A DNA stretch of 64,000 bases from Eucalyptus grandis (Eukaryota; Streptophyta; Magnoliopsida; Myrtales; Myrtaceae). The position numbers and the translations under genes are program-made. The notes under the pieces were generated by a model. That model worked only from the letters and a program-made list of their open reading frames with translations, had not been told where the DNA came from and searched no databases. Positions 14,520 through 26,420 of the stretch are shown here, piece by piece; the first letter of the stretch is position 1, and every line of letters begins with the position of its first letter. Location: the NCBI RefSeq assembly GCF_016545825.1, contig NC_052617.1:57244472-57308471 (forward strand), given 5' to 3'.

Positions 14520-17500
14520 CTTTTAGACCCTCAGTCATTGGAACACAATTGACTGGGCAGCAATGATGATTGGCAGTGATCGGAGGCGAGACAATTGTGT
14601 GGTAATTGGTGACGTAACATCCAAATGCGTCATTCCATCGTTGAAAGATAAATAGTATTTGTTAAGTTATTTTTATAAAAGAACTTATCCAATCCGGGTT
14701 CAATCCATCCCCATCTGAAATTTTTTATTCGACATTTTATCCGAATATATTCGAGTCAATTCGGTTAAGAGATGTTGCCAAACATTGAATGTAATAATTT
14801 GTTATTCTATCAAGACGCGAATTTGGATTAGCAAATGCAGCCTTGTTGCACTCTCTCTTTTTATAGATGATAGAACTATATTTCTGAGTGAACTAGAAGG
14901 TGAATCAGTGTTTTAGGAAAAGTAGAGTGGGAAATGAGCTGTATGCGACACCTAAAGAAACATCGATTTGGAGAAGTTAGCTTAACGGATGCCCAGGCCT
15001 AAGCAATACCACTTTATGACTTAGATCCTTGTTGAATCACTCGTCTTTGGGTACAATTATTACTTAGAACTTGATTATGTTAGATTCTCAGACGCTGTAC
15101 CCAATCAACACAAGGCATATTTATCACATGGTTTCTGCTCCACAATAATTTGAAGATTGGCGGTAGAAGAGTCTCCCGACATAGAATCTTACACGTAAGT
15201 AGAGAGCTCCTATCAAGTTAGTTAACATGCGGACCTCATTTTATATTTGATAAGAACCAGGCGGTCGTTTAACTTTAATGATCTAATTGTTTAGAATGCA
15301 TCTGATATCTGTTTTTGGAAATGCACAATATGTAAGATGTCGTTAGATCCTACATACCTCTCTGTATGCACGTGTGAGCATATGATGCATGAGATTGGCG
15401 ATTGCTAACTCGCAATTTCCATGGATATGAAACAATTATCTAGCTTTCATTATCAATTGTTATAGTGTGAGGGTTATTATGGTCATTAAATATTATTTAA
15501 TAATAAAAAGTGTGAGACGTGAAAAACCCTAATCAGTGTAATTACACGTTCTCCTCGTTCATTCTGTCAATTTTTACATCGCTCTCTTTTCTTCTCCTAT
15601 ATTAATTTCTACGTCAATCAATCAAAGGCTAGTCTGAAACATACGAACCAATCTATTCCTTACAAAGTATGCCATCTAGAGGGGAGGCATCGGGAAAATG
15701 AGGGAGAGAGAGAGGAAAAAGGGGCATCTAGATTACGATTACATTATGTGGAAAATATTGCAGTTAAGCCCTTATGAACGTGACCATTCTAAAGTGACAG
15801 CACATAAAGGACAATCATGTTATTGTCTAGATCAAAACTGGTAACTTTGAAATAATATCCAAAAACCACTCGTGTGGGCGCGTGTAGACAGACAATTAGA
15901 AAATTCAGAAATCGTGTTCACGACTAGAAAAGGCCCTGATTTTCCCAGAATTGGAATTATTAATGTAATACGTAAGATTGGCGTCATGCAGAGGTTATCA
16001 TTGCACTGTGGCGATCTTGTGCTGCAACTGGACTGTCTCTTTTGCAGTTTGGTAGTCAATGGGAAAGTCAGACTGGTTAGTGAGAGCCCCTCCTTACCCA
16101 CCCGACTCCAACATACGTCAAGATTAGGTATCTTCTTCTCCCCTTTTTCTATTTTTGTTTATGGGCTGATTTCAAGATTAGGTATCCAAATGGTAAAACG
16201 CCCAGAATATTATTGTTAGCTTCCCTAACTATAGACTTTGAATGCATGCACATTAATTAATTAAATGCGTCCTCTCCACTCCCCCAACCTTTTTTCTTTC
16301 CTTTTCCTTTCAATTTGGTGGATTGATTTGACCGGTGAGATTGCATGGGGCAAGGGCATTTTTGCGTTTATTATCAATTATTTTTTATAGATATTTTTAT
16401 GTTGCTTATTTATGAAGTTTTTGTATGTTCTTAATATACACATGCCCTTACTTGACCTATCAATTTGAATTTTCAGGCCGAACATTCGAATATAGTTTCA
16501 AAGTCAGGTTTTGCCTCAGCTGATTTGATGTATACGAGACCCTTTTGTTAAATTCCATGTACTGTTCTTAACCCGACTTTATGTAAGAGGAGGACGTTGA
16601 TATATCCCATGTCGCTAGGGTGGACATTTGAACGTAATTGATAATAGCGTAAAGTATATAGAAGGGCCTAAGTCTTGCTAATATTTTTCAATATTACCCC
16701 ATATTGGGAGGGTCACCTAAATCATTGGACTTGGAAGTTTTTGTCCGGAGACTCTCTCACCGTGAGGCTGTTGACATGGACGGGAACGATCTTTCAGACA
16801 TGTACGCTTTGAATCTCGCGGCCCCAAGACATTCCAACCTGTGGTTAGTTCAATATTTTATATATCTCTTTTGTTGGTGAAAAGCGGTCCACATCAAGTG
16901 ACATCGATTTCTTTAATTGACCCGTTGTAGACATTCCTGGAGGAGGGGCAAACATTAAACGGCGATGATCTAGTTCAAAGGGATTAGTTCACAGAACGAC
17001 TTCATTCGCGGGGCATCTGCTTCTCGATCGTGCCTCCAGATTGATGGTGAAATTTCACTGTGTAAGACTTGCGTTGATCTTTGAATTTGCGTTTCTTCAA
17101 GTTCCGTAGCCACTTTGAAGTTGAAGTCCGGCCCCCATCAATCTAGAGACGTATCTGCATTATGAGCCGTCGCATTTCTTCATATTTATATCTCATGTAT
17201 AGAGATACATGCACTATTTCTTTATTATTCGTTTGTAATTCCATGGCAAATTTCCACAAAAAGGGATGGACAAAATGAAATGTTATTTTTCTCTACAAGG
17301 GGGGCCCTACCATGATAGAAAAAAAAGGGAGCGCAAAGTGTCGTTCTCGGCTGAACTACGTACCTACATTTGCGAAAACAAGAGGAGATGTGAATCAACT
17401 TTATCACCTCCCCCTTTCCATGACTTCTTTGCTCCGTTGGTATGAACCTGTCAATGTAGCGACAAAAGAGTTGATTCACCAACCATGGCAAGGATTGAAA

Positions 17501-17611
17501 GTGCCATTTGCCAATTCTTAATCAAATGAAGGATGTGATATTTACCTAGCTAACCTATAGCAAGATTGAGTTTTCTTAACAAAAGCAGCTTGCTAAGTTC
17601 TTTAATCGTCA
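14520..17611. other. Intergenic, no gene seen
   Basis: Mixed AT-rich sequence. A short stretch near 16720-16850 has an open, GC-richer frame, but too short and unfamiliar to call. No RNA gene was recognised. Confidence 0.45.
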
Positions 17612-17620
17612 TATTAATTA

Positions 17621-18697
17621 GGGCAAATACCACCAGGAAAAACTCCCAACTATGCGTATTGTAATACAAATATTGCAATTTTTTTGTTTCTTAAAATTCC
17701 TAATGTTGCTCATTGTGACACAAATACCCTCGACTTTTTTCATAGACACCTGGACCCCTAGAGTGCCAAAAGTTGGCACAAATTGACACTTAAGTGTCAA
17801 AAGTTATGAAAGTGACACTTAAGTGTCAAAATCAGAGCAAAATTGATCACTTAAGTACCAATCCGGCAAAAATCTGGCCAAAATGCTGACGTGTCAATTT
17901 TCTAATGAAGCAAGTGCAAAACGACGTCGTTTTGGTGCGACATGGTAAAAAATTAATATCAAAATTAAATTTATTTAAAACATTTAAAAATTAAAATTAA
18001 ATTAAAAATTAAAATTTTTAATTGTTTTTTAATTATAAAAAAAAGGAGGCGGCGAGGCCGAGCCCTCGGCCATTGCCGCCTCCTCGCCACCGCTGGCAAG
18101 GGCCGGCGACGGAGGGGGGAGGGTCGGCCGGGGTCGTTAGGCCGGTCCCTGGCTAGGGGCCGGCGACCCCAACCAAGCCAAGGGTCGACGGCCACTGAGG
18201 CGACCCCTAGTGGGCAGCGGCCCTTGGCTCGGTCGGGTGAGGGCCGCTGACCCTCGCCGTTGGTCGGCTAGAGTCGCCGGAAATTGCGCACGTCAACATT
18301 TTAGTAGTATTTTGGCCGAATTGACACTTAAGTGATCCATTTCTATCTAATTTTGGCATTTAAGTGTCACTTTCATAACTTTTGGCATTTAAGTGTCACT
18401 TTCATAACTTTTGGCACTTAAGTGTTCTTTTGTATCAACTTTTGGCAGTTGAAGCATATTTTTGCCTTTTTCAAATCATAACCTAAACTTATACATATCG
18501 ACACATGTACCCTCTATTCTGGGTCCATCTGAGGTATATTTATCACATTGGCATAAGTTTAGGGTTTTTTATGACACAAACACCAGTCTGGGGTATCCGT
18601 GTCATAGTGGGTAAGTTTAGGGTTCTTAATGACACAAAAACAGTTCGAGATATGCCATAGTGGGCATAGTTTGAGATTTTCTTGTGATACTAAGCCC
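17621..18697. mobile_element. Mutator-like MITE with GC-rich core
   Basis: The element starts GGGCAAATACCACCAGG and, from the other end, GGGCTTAGTATCACAAG. About 35 bp of imperfect terminal inverted repeat runs on to AACTATG on both sides. It is flanked by a perfect 9-bp duplication, TATTAATTA (17612-17620 and 18698-18706), diagnostic of Mutator-like elements. Sub-terminal arrays of GACACTTAAGTGTCA-type words lie near 17785-17855 and, inverted, near 18318-18425. The core at 18045-18290 is GC-rich and an exact 16-bp palindrome, AAAACGACGTCGTTTT, sits near 17918. No transposase is present. Confidence 0.9.
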
Positions 18698-18706
18698 TAT
18701 TAATTA

Positions 18707-20079
18707 TTAGCACAAAAACTGCTAATCAATATGGCTTGTCTATTCTTTTTATAATTCTTATAAAACTAAATTTCTTCGGAGGCCTAACTCAGGAAGCATA
18801 ATTCGGACTCGTGTTTATGTTTGCTTCTGTTGTTAGCTAGATGATTCTGGACGCTGAGTACATTTTGCCATTTGAGTTTTTTCTTATTTACATGGTCAAC
18901 CTATGTTAGTCTAAGTTTTATATTGGAATGCGTGATCCAAAGGAAGCCACTTGACGTTGTTCGATAACTTCTCAACTTCTTGATTGAATTGTTATAGCAT
19001 TGTTTCGTAACAATATTGACAATCTTATTTATAAGAATTCAAAGAAGAGAAATGTTAAGTATACTAAATTTGCTCCGTAAATTTGACATGTTGTGGGGGC
19101 ACGACAGATTGCTATTGAGTATCGCATATGATCTACCTTTTTTTCGGAATGGTCATTTTTCGTCTACTATGTCACTTACTAAATTAGTATACTAATCTTA
19201 TTGATAAGTTTTGATCGTCTTGACATTGCCTGCCCTCTTTATGTAGTGTAGGGCTATATGATCTAATGAACGCAAAATACTAGTCAATAATAAATACATG
19301 TTTTTTTTTAAAGTTGATATCATTAGGCTTCTATCGATTGTTCAAATTTCTAATCATAGTAGAACTGGATAGGATATGATATGAAATTCATGGATTTTTC
19401 TATATCCTATCTATTGTTTTGTGAATCGTAATAATAAAATTAAATATATTCATATCATATCATATACATTTTTTTTTGCATAAACGGCATATTAGTACTA
19501 ATGAACCTAAAAGTTCACAAACGAAGATAGTAAAAATCTCTTGTATCACTATTCCCTAATTTATATTTATTAATTTTTAATTTAATTTAAATTAAATTTC
19601 CTCTTTTTTAATTTTTTAATTTCTTTTTTTCCCTTTCCATCATTCTCTAAAATTTTATAAAATAGTAAATTGTACTAATATAACTAAAATATGTACTAAA
19701 TATATTTATTTTTATTTATTGAATTTATATTATGAGATAGAATTAAAGTTAAATTTATAAATAAAATAAGATTAAATTTAAAAAAATTATTTTTTTGTTG
19801 GTTTGAATTTCTTATGTTAGAATAAAGTATTTTTTACTTTGAAATATAATTTCTATTTTGTTAATTTAATAAGTTTATTATTCGAGAAAAATAATTTTTC
19901 TATTATGGATATTTGAAATCATATCCACATTTATCCCACCTCCTATATGAGATAATTTTATCTAGTTCAAATCCCTCTTATATCCGATTTTATCCTGTAT
20001 TGAATAGAACTAAACGCAGGATAGAATAAAATTTATTCTCTCTAAATATTATCCAGACTACCACTCACATCAGTCACCA
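18707..20079. other. AT-rich intergenic DNA, no gene seen
   Basis: Very AT-rich, especially 19550-19900. No coding, RNA or repeat structure that I can define. Confidence 0.5.
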
Positions 20080-21050
20080 AGGCTCGGTACATTGACACTC
20101 ATGCTCGGGTCCTCAATGCCTTGGCTTGAGTTCATAGAGACTAGGCTCGAGCCTTTGGTACCTTTACTCGGTTTCTTGGCCCTAAGTCCACAAAGGTCGA
20201 GCCTAAGACTCTGGTACCCGTGCCTAGATCCCGGCTCTCGGGCCCAAGTCTATGGGGTTGAGCCAAGGATTCTCGATGATCGGGCTTGGGTCTTCAGCCT
20301 CAAGTGCTCAAGTCCATTGAGGCCGAACTAGAAATCCTAGGTCATAAAAGTCAATCCTGGGCTTAGGTCCTTGGAACTGAGTCTATTAAGGTTGAGCTTG
20401 AATCCCTGGTGACTAGGCTTGAGTACATTAAGATCGAGCCCATTACCCCAGTGCTTGAGCCTAGGTCCTTTGCACCTGTGTCCACACAGGCTAGGCCTAG
20501 AACCCTTGTGCTCATGCTTGTTCCTTAGCATTCAAGGCTAGGTCCATGGAGGATGGAGGCCGAGCCCAAGACTTAATTGTTTGTGCCTGTCTATTGAGTT
20601 CATGGCTCAAGACCCTAGTGCTCATGCCCAAATCCTCAAGGTCAGGTTCGTTAAGGCCTAGTCTTGGCACTAAAGACCTGGGCAAGGGCATTGGGGTCTC
20701 GGGCTCAATCTCTATGGACCTATTGGGACGATCACTGAGGTCCCAAGCTCGAGCGCCAGGGACCTAGGCTAGGGCACTAGGCGGCGTTGGGATCCTAGGC
20801 CCAGCCTCTATGGACCCAAGTCTGTCCTCCAGGACCTAGGACTTAGCCTCGATGAACTCGAGCCTGAGCGCTAAGGTCTTGAGCCTAGCTTATGTTGACT
20901 CTAGATTAGCGTTCGTGCCTGTGCCCAAGTTCTCGGCACTTGGGCCATCAAGGGTGGGCTTAGGTCCATAAAGGCTAGGCCCAAGACCCTGTAGTCATGC
21001 CCAATTCCTTGGCTGTTGTGCCTAAGTCACTAACTCTCGAGTAGTGCATG
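20080..21050. repeat. Degenerate minisatellite block
   Basis: About 1 kb of GC-richer DNA built from diverged units of very roughly 60-70 bp. Recurring phrases are variants of AAGTCCATTGAGGCCGAGCC, CCTAGGTCCTTGG and GACCCTGGTGCTCATGCC. Unit boundaries are blurred by substitutions and indels. The block begins and ends abruptly in AT-rich DNA. The open frames inside follow the repeats and are not convincing genes. Confidence 0.65.
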
Positions 21051-21671
21051 TCTATTTAGGAAAAAAAAAATTAGGTTTTCCTTTTCAACAACAGAAAATA
21101 ATTTCCAACTTATTCTCATATTTCAACCAAATCACGGAAAATATTATCATTTTCCTAATAATATTTTTACGAAATAAATAGAGCTTTAGTAATCAAATGT
21201 TTTAATTTTCAATCCATTGATGACTCATGACACAAGAGAGTTTATTGAAAATAACGATATATTCTTTTAGTCATTAGCAAGAAAATCCAACCAAAAGAAT
21301 TAAGACCACCCAAAGGGCATAGCTAGCTAGTTCCTTGCTCTTTCATCGTAAGCTTTGTGTGTTACGCGGAAAATGAGTAATTTGGAAACATTTTCTAAAA
21401 AATGATCGCTTGTATGGCTTACAAAAATAAATGAACAAAAAATATTTTCATTGTGTATGCACATATTTAGATACAAATTGTTGTTGGTAATAAAAATATT
21501 ATTCATTGACTAATTATTTCAAGTAATACAAGTGATCAATTTTAAGAAGATAATTTTTAAATCACTCATTTTTTGGGAAATAAACAAAGCCGTAATTGCC
21601 AAATCGGTGGCCCAACCATAACTTCATGCATTAGTTGGACACTCTAAAAAGGATTTTGCTAGTATAATAGA

Positions 21672-21810
21672 TTTTAGATTGCTGTGAAAATAACAGCTTG
21701 TTATAAGCCACAAATTCTTAAAAGAGTGGATCCAACGACAATTTATTATTATTTATTATTTGATTTTTTTGTGGTCTAGAATAGATTGTTATTCTCACAG
21801 CAGATTAAAG
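21672..21810. repeat. Short foldback (hairpin) element
   Basis: Arms of about 42 bp, 21672-21713 and 21768-21810, are inverted copies of each other with a few mismatches (TTGCTGTGAAAATAACA against CTGCTGTGAGAATAACA). The loop is about 55 bp and AT-rich. No clear target duplication was found, so it may be a MITE or a local inverted duplication. Confidence 0.6.
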
Positions 21811-21884
21811 GCTGTCACGCAATCATTGGTCAGAAATTGTCACCGAGAAGAGAGTGGCCCATGTATAAATGAAATTAACCTAAA

Positions 21885-22260
21885 GTATCTTCCATATGAG
21901 AAATTCAAGATAAATTTAGCTCAAATAATAAATGGCCATGTAAGAAAAATGAGAAGATAGGGTCTTTCTAACCATAAAAGACAGTTCTCCAAATCTTGCA
22001 TGAATTGCTTGTGTAGAGAAAACACTGAGAGGGAAGTCTGTGCTTCACTTGATTTATGTACAGTGTACTACACAAGAGGGCATTGAAACAAAGCCCTACA
22101 ATTCATGGATAATTGATAGTTGAAGACCACTTTAAGTGACAGAGACATAACTCGTGGGGTCTCCTTCCTATTTATTACCATTTCATAGGGAATCTACTTC
22201 TTCCATAGGGAAAGATGATAAAAGCCGGGAGTAATATAAAAAATTTATAGGTTATTATAG
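21885..22260 (+). repeat. Copy A of the MYB upstream region
   Basis: This block shares ordered phrases with 24980-25440 and 25860-26160: AATAAATGGCC...GTAAGAAAAATG, GCATGAATTGCTTGTGTAG, AAACACTGAGAGGGAAG, CATTGAAACAAAGCCC, then CTCCTTCCTATTTATTACCA. The third copy lies directly before the intact MYB gene, so this is a duplicated promoter. A MYB exon relic follows at 23044. Confidence 0.8.
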
Positions 22261-23040
22261 AAAAATAGGGCTTCTATTATAATTAAAAAAATAATATTAG
22301 AGCGGACACGAAAATTGCACGCTTTTAACATGCAAATTTAATTATCTTTCACTCATTTAATAATGAATGCGATTTGTATCAAACTATTAGAATTAATTAT
22401 AAAACTAGGTATGCAGGGTTCATAATAAGATTATGTTTAATGTTAGACAATAATTAGCATGTCCAATTTGTCCATGGATACAGCAATTTAATAATAACTA
22501 CCATCCATATATTTTTGAAAGAGAAAAGATTAAAAATTTTAAAGTAGGGATGCCATCTTTCTTTTATGATATAATGTAATGAAAATAGTAAAGGACTCAT
22601 AGCACATCCGAAGCTTTAAAACTGTAGGACTAGCATTCACGCATTCTCAATGTATTTATAAAATTTTAGAAACAATAGGCAATAACTAAAAAGAAGATGG
22701 AAGCCAGTAGTAACATAGAGCAACATAATTTATTAAGTTCTTGAAAGGAGATAGAGCTTTTATTATCACTAAAAAAAAGGCATTGGTGTCCATGCACAAA
22801 TTGCACGGTTTTAGCACATAAATCTAATTACATCCATTCGATCATTAAGGAATGAGAACATTTTGCCAAAGTAGAACGCACATGTAAAATTGCATTGTGA
22901 ATTATTTTTTCAAAATGACATGACAAGTTTAAATAGATATTTAAATAAATAAGGTCCTGTCATGTGTGTTGAAAAACTAAATAAAAATCCGACGCATGAA
23001 TTTATACATGATGAAAAATTGTCGACTAAGACAGACTATC
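22261..23040. other. No gene; repeated 'TTGCACG..TTTTAGCAC' motif block
   Basis: A phrase of about 80 bp with TTATAATTAA, then ATTGCACG and TTTTA(G/A)CA, occurs near 22270 and 22757, and again near 25490 and 25672 beside the other promoter copies. No coding sequence is seen. Confidence 0.55.
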
Positions 23041-23043
23041 TAT

Positions 23044-23235
23044 GAAAGGACTGACATTGAGATAAAAAAATGTGTAGAATACTCAAAGAAGATGAAAGGA
23101 CTGACATTGATATCAAGAATGTGTGGAATACTCAAAGAAGATGTGTGGCCGGTAAGGGCCTTGACTAGTTGAAGAATGAATCCTCCGTTATCTCTTTGTC
23201 CTCGTCTTCCTCTATGTCTTCACTCGTGTCCTGAC
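23044..23235 (+). pseudogene. MYB exon 3 relic (duplicated fragment)
   Basis: The sequence matches, with substitutions and gaps, exon 3 of the intact MYB gene from about 28358 to 28500, covering the end of repeat R3 ([10 protein letters not shown] region) and the Ser-rich start of the C-terminal domain. The first 50 bp is itself tandemly duplicated (23044-23093 and 23094-23142). Frameshifts and in-frame stops abolish coding. R2, the rest of R3 and most of the activation domain are missing. Together with the duplicated promoter block upstream, it is the remains of a tandem MYB copy. Confidence 0.85.
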
Positions 23236-23353
23236 AAATCAATTTATCATGGTGAATTTTAATGCTCTAAGAAAAGACTGCCTTGGAGAAATATTGTTTC
23301 ATTGGACAAAGGTCTCCCATCAACTATTTAAGGGAATACCTCGTTTCTAGTTA

Positions 23354-24672
23354 GGGAAAATGTCACAAATGGTCCCTATATTATTCAATGTGCATGATTT
23401 GGCCCATAAACTTCGATTGGCTTCAATTTGGTCCTTAAACTATTGATAAATATCCGATTTGGTCTGAACTTTGATCGGCCAATTTAATCTCGAACTATTT
23501 GATAAATGTCGATTTGGGTGAACTTTTGATCGGCTCAATTTGGTCCCTAAATTATTGATAAATATTCGATTTAGTCCTTAGTTACTGTTTTTCCTATTTT
23601 ATTTTTTATTTTTAATTTTTTAATAATTTTTTATTTTTTTGCTTATTCTCTCTTCCCTCCGCCGACTCCGGCGGAGGGAAGCCGGCTCCGGCGAGGCTCG
23701 CCCTCGCCGGACGCAGGCGAGGCGGCCCTCGCCGGCGTCGAGCGAGGGGCTCCCTCGCAGATCTGGCGAGGGAGCCCTCCCGGCGTCGGGCCTCGCCCGC
23801 CCCTCGCCGGCGTCGGGCGAGGGCTCCCTCGCAGATCTGGCGAGCGAGCCCCTCGCTCGATGCCAAGCTGCGAGGGAGCCCCTCGCCCGACGCCGGGCTG
23901 CGAGGGAGCCCTCGTCGGCGTCGGGCGAGGAGCACCCCGGCGTCGGGCGAGGGGCTCCCTCGCCAGATCTGCGAGGGAGCCTCTCGCCCGACGCCGGCGA
24001 GGGGCTCCCTCGCCCGACTCCGGGAGGGGCTCCCTCGCCAGATCTGCGAGGGAGCCTCTCGCTCGACGCCGGCGAGGGCCGCCCTCGCAGATCTGGCGAG
24101 GGGTGCTCCTCGCCCGACGCCGACGAGGGGCTCCCTCGCAGCCCGGCGTCGGGCGAGGGGCTCCCTCGCAGCCTGGCGTCGGGAGAGGGGCTCGCTCTCC
24201 AGATCTGCGAGGGAGCCCCTCGCCCGACGCCGGCGAGGGCTCCCTCGCTCGACGCCGGCGAGGGCCGCCCTCGCCTGCGTCCGGCGAGGGCGACCCTCGC
24301 CGGAGCCGGCTTCCCTCCGCCGGAGCCAGCGGAGGGAAGAGAGAATAAGCAAAAAAAAAAAAAAAAAATTAAAAAATTAAAAAAAAAATTAAAAATTAAA
24401 AATTAAAAAATAAATAAAAATAAAAAAAAAAAGGAAAAACAGTAACTAAGGACTAAATCGAATATTTATTAATAATTCAGGATCAAATGAGCCGATCGAA
24501 AGTTTTGACCAAATCAAACATTTATCAAATAGTTCATGGATCAAATCGGCCGATTGAAAGTTCAGGACCAAATCGGATATTTATCAATAGTTCAAAGACC
24601 AAATTGAGCCGATCGAAAGTTCGGGCACCAAATCGCACAGGTAATAAGATAGACTATTTGTGACATTTTCCC
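23354..24672. mobile_element. 1.3-kb foldback Mutator-like element with GC-rich core
   Basis: The termini are exact inverted copies: GGGAAAATGTCACAAAT at 23354-23370 and its complement at 24656-24672. Both are flanked by a perfect 9-bp duplication, TTCTAGTTA (23345-23353 and 24673-24681), as in Mutator-like elements. The inverted repeat continues inward through roughly 285-bp AT-rich arms made of sub-repeats (AATTTGGTCC...ATTGATAAATAT) and into the core, 23640-24350. The core is very GC-rich and consists of GGCGAGGG / CCCTCGCC words with several AGATCT sites, so most of the element can fold back on itself. Long open frames exist on both strands of the core, because CpG-dense sequence lacks stops; they are not genes. 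No transposase is present. Confidence 0.92.
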
Positions 24673-24889
24673 TTCTAGTTAAAACATCAAGTAGGATCAA
24701 AGATAGTAGCGGACAGGGTAAGATCACTCACTTTCTTTCCCCAATCCCTTGCTCGAAAGAAGGCTCCTCACCAAAAGCCATTCCTATGGTCAAAAGTGGA
24801 AAATTTTTGTTTGGATTCAATCTCTTTGGAAAGTGGGTTTTATGAGAAAATTGAATGGCGAAATTAAAGAAAATGATGAGATAAATTTC

Positions 24890-25165
24890 TTTGGTCATAA
24901 ATTGTTACGGAGAAGGAAGCAACACCCATTATAAATCAAATTACTCTAAACTAATCTTTTGTTACGAGGAATTCATGAGAAAACTAGGTCAGGTAATAAA
25001 TGGCCTTGCAAGAAAAATGGGAAAGATAGGATCTCATAGGTTGTTAGGGAGAAAAGAGCAACACCTATTTATAAATCAAATTATTCTAAACTAGTCTTCT
25101 ATTACGAGGAATTCAAAAGAAAATAAGGTCAGATAATAAATGGCCTTGCAAGAAAAATGATAAAA
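24890..25165 (+). repeat. 139-bp tandem duplication in promoter copy B
   Basis: Two units offset by about 139 bp share TTGTTA(C/G)GGAGAA, AAATCAAATTA(C/T)TCTAAACTA and AATGGCCTTGCAAGAAAAATG. The unit belongs to the repeated MYB upstream region. Confidence 0.8.
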
Positions 25166-25440
25166 GATAGGATCTTTCCTATCAAAAAGGAGAATTCTCG
25201 GGGTCTTGCATGAATTACTTGTGTAGAGAAAACACTGTGAGGGACATGTCTGGTGCACTTGATTTATGTACAGTGAACCATAAAGGACTTTGAAGGAAAA
25301 TCCAAGAATCCATTAATAGTCCAACAGCTGACGACCATTTTAAGGGATAGAGATATAGCTCATGGGGCAATTTTATGGGATTTCCTTCCTACTTATCACC
25401 ACTTCATAGGGAACCAATGAAAGGTGATGAAAGCCAATCG
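24980..25440 (+). repeat. Copy B of the MYB upstream region
   Basis: Same ordered phrases as at 21885 and 25860: GCATGAATTACTTGTGTAG, AAACACTGTGAGGGA, TTGATTTATGTACAGTG, then TTCCTTCCTACTTATCACCA. It lacks a MYB coding copy of its own. Confidence 0.8.
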
Positions 25441-25479
25441 TACCATAGAATAAATTATTATTTTTGAATAATAGAAAAA

Positions 25480-25760
25480 TAGGGGCTTTGTTATAATTAA
25501 ATAATGAAATTAGCGTGTGCATGTAAATCGCACGATTTTAGCACGCAAGTTTAATAAATTTTTATCTTTTTTAGTGAATGAGAATTTTTATCACACAATG
25601 AAAGATGATAAAACTAGTAGTAACATAGAAGAAATTATGATTTATTAAGTTATAAAAACAATAGGGGTTTTGTTATAATTAAGCAATGATATTAGCGCGC
25701 GCACGTCAATTGCACGGTTTTAGCACGCAAGTTTAATAAATTTTTATTTATTTTTCAGTT
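25480..25760 (+). repeat. Tandem pair of a roughly 180-bp unit
   Basis: The phrase GGGG(C/T)TTTGTTATAATTAA followed by TTAGCACGCAAGTTTAATAA occurs at about 25490-25560 and 25672-25745. Older copies of the same motif are at about 22270 and 22757. Confidence 0.7.
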
Positions 25761-25857
25761 AAATGGTGTTCTTTAATGTTTCAAATGTCAATTTCTCGCA
25801 CACATGAAAGCGTGTCCACATTTTACCGGGGTAGATTAAATTTTTCTAGCATCTCCT

Positions 25858-26165
25858 GTTATGAGTGATTTAAAGATAAGCCTTGCTCAGATATTAAATG
25901 GCCTTGCGAGAAAAAAGAGAAGATATTCTCTTTCTTACAGAAAAAGACAAGTCCCCAAATCCTGCATGAATGACTTGTGTAGGAAAAACACTGAGAGGGA
26001 AGACCGTGGTGCAGATGTACAGCACAACAGGTCGTTGAAACAAAGCCCATGAATCAATTATTCATTAAATAATCAATTACCTCCTTATATTAAGAGGAAG
26101 AGGTATAACTCATGGGCAGTTCGCAGGATCTCCTTCCTATTTATTACCACTTCATAGGAAACCTA
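25858..26165 (+). repeat. Copy C of the upstream region, adjacent to the MYB gene
   Basis: The third copy of the repeated promoter block (AATGGCCTTGCGAGAAAAA, AAACACTGAGAGGGAAG, TTGAAACAAAGCCCATGAA, CTCCTTCCTATTTATTACCA). It ends about 80 bp before the TATA box of the intact MYB gene and so is probably its functional proximal promoter. Confidence 0.75.
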
Positions 26166-26243
26166 ACCTCCCATATATGAAGGCATTGACACTTGTTTGG
26201 CATCCTCATCAAAGCCTCATCCATCCCCCTCTCTTTCCATTTG

Positions 26244-26249
26244 TATAAA
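26244..26249 (+). promoter_or_regulatory. Probable TATA box of the MYB gene
   Basis: TATAAA in the context TTTGTATAAAATGGG, 172 bp before the start codon. The leader contains a CTTCAG hexamer run near 26366-26385. Confidence 0.6.
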
Positions 26250-26420
26250 ATGGGAAGAAAGTGGTGACAAGTGAAGTGAATACTAGAAAGGGTTCTCTCG
26301 TGTCTTGGGTCTCTCTGCCTTCCTCGCATAAGAAAAAGGCAGAGAGCGTTTGTACATAGAAGACTCCATCTTCAGCTTCAGCTTCAGCTTCGACCTCATT
26401 ATCTCATAGGCAAGAGAGAG

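Noticed and set aside
20092..20767. Open frames in the minisatellite block
   Set aside because: The frames follow the DNA repeat and have no conserved domain.
23044..23235. A second functional MYB gene
   Set aside because: Only a scrap of exon 3 is present, with frameshifts and stops.
23612..24406. Long open frames of about 250 codons on both strands
   Set aside because: They lie in the palindromic CpG-dense core of a MULE. Frames are open on both strands because stop codons are rare in such sequence, and the translations are repetitive Arg/Ala/Pro/Gly strings mirroring the DNA repeats.
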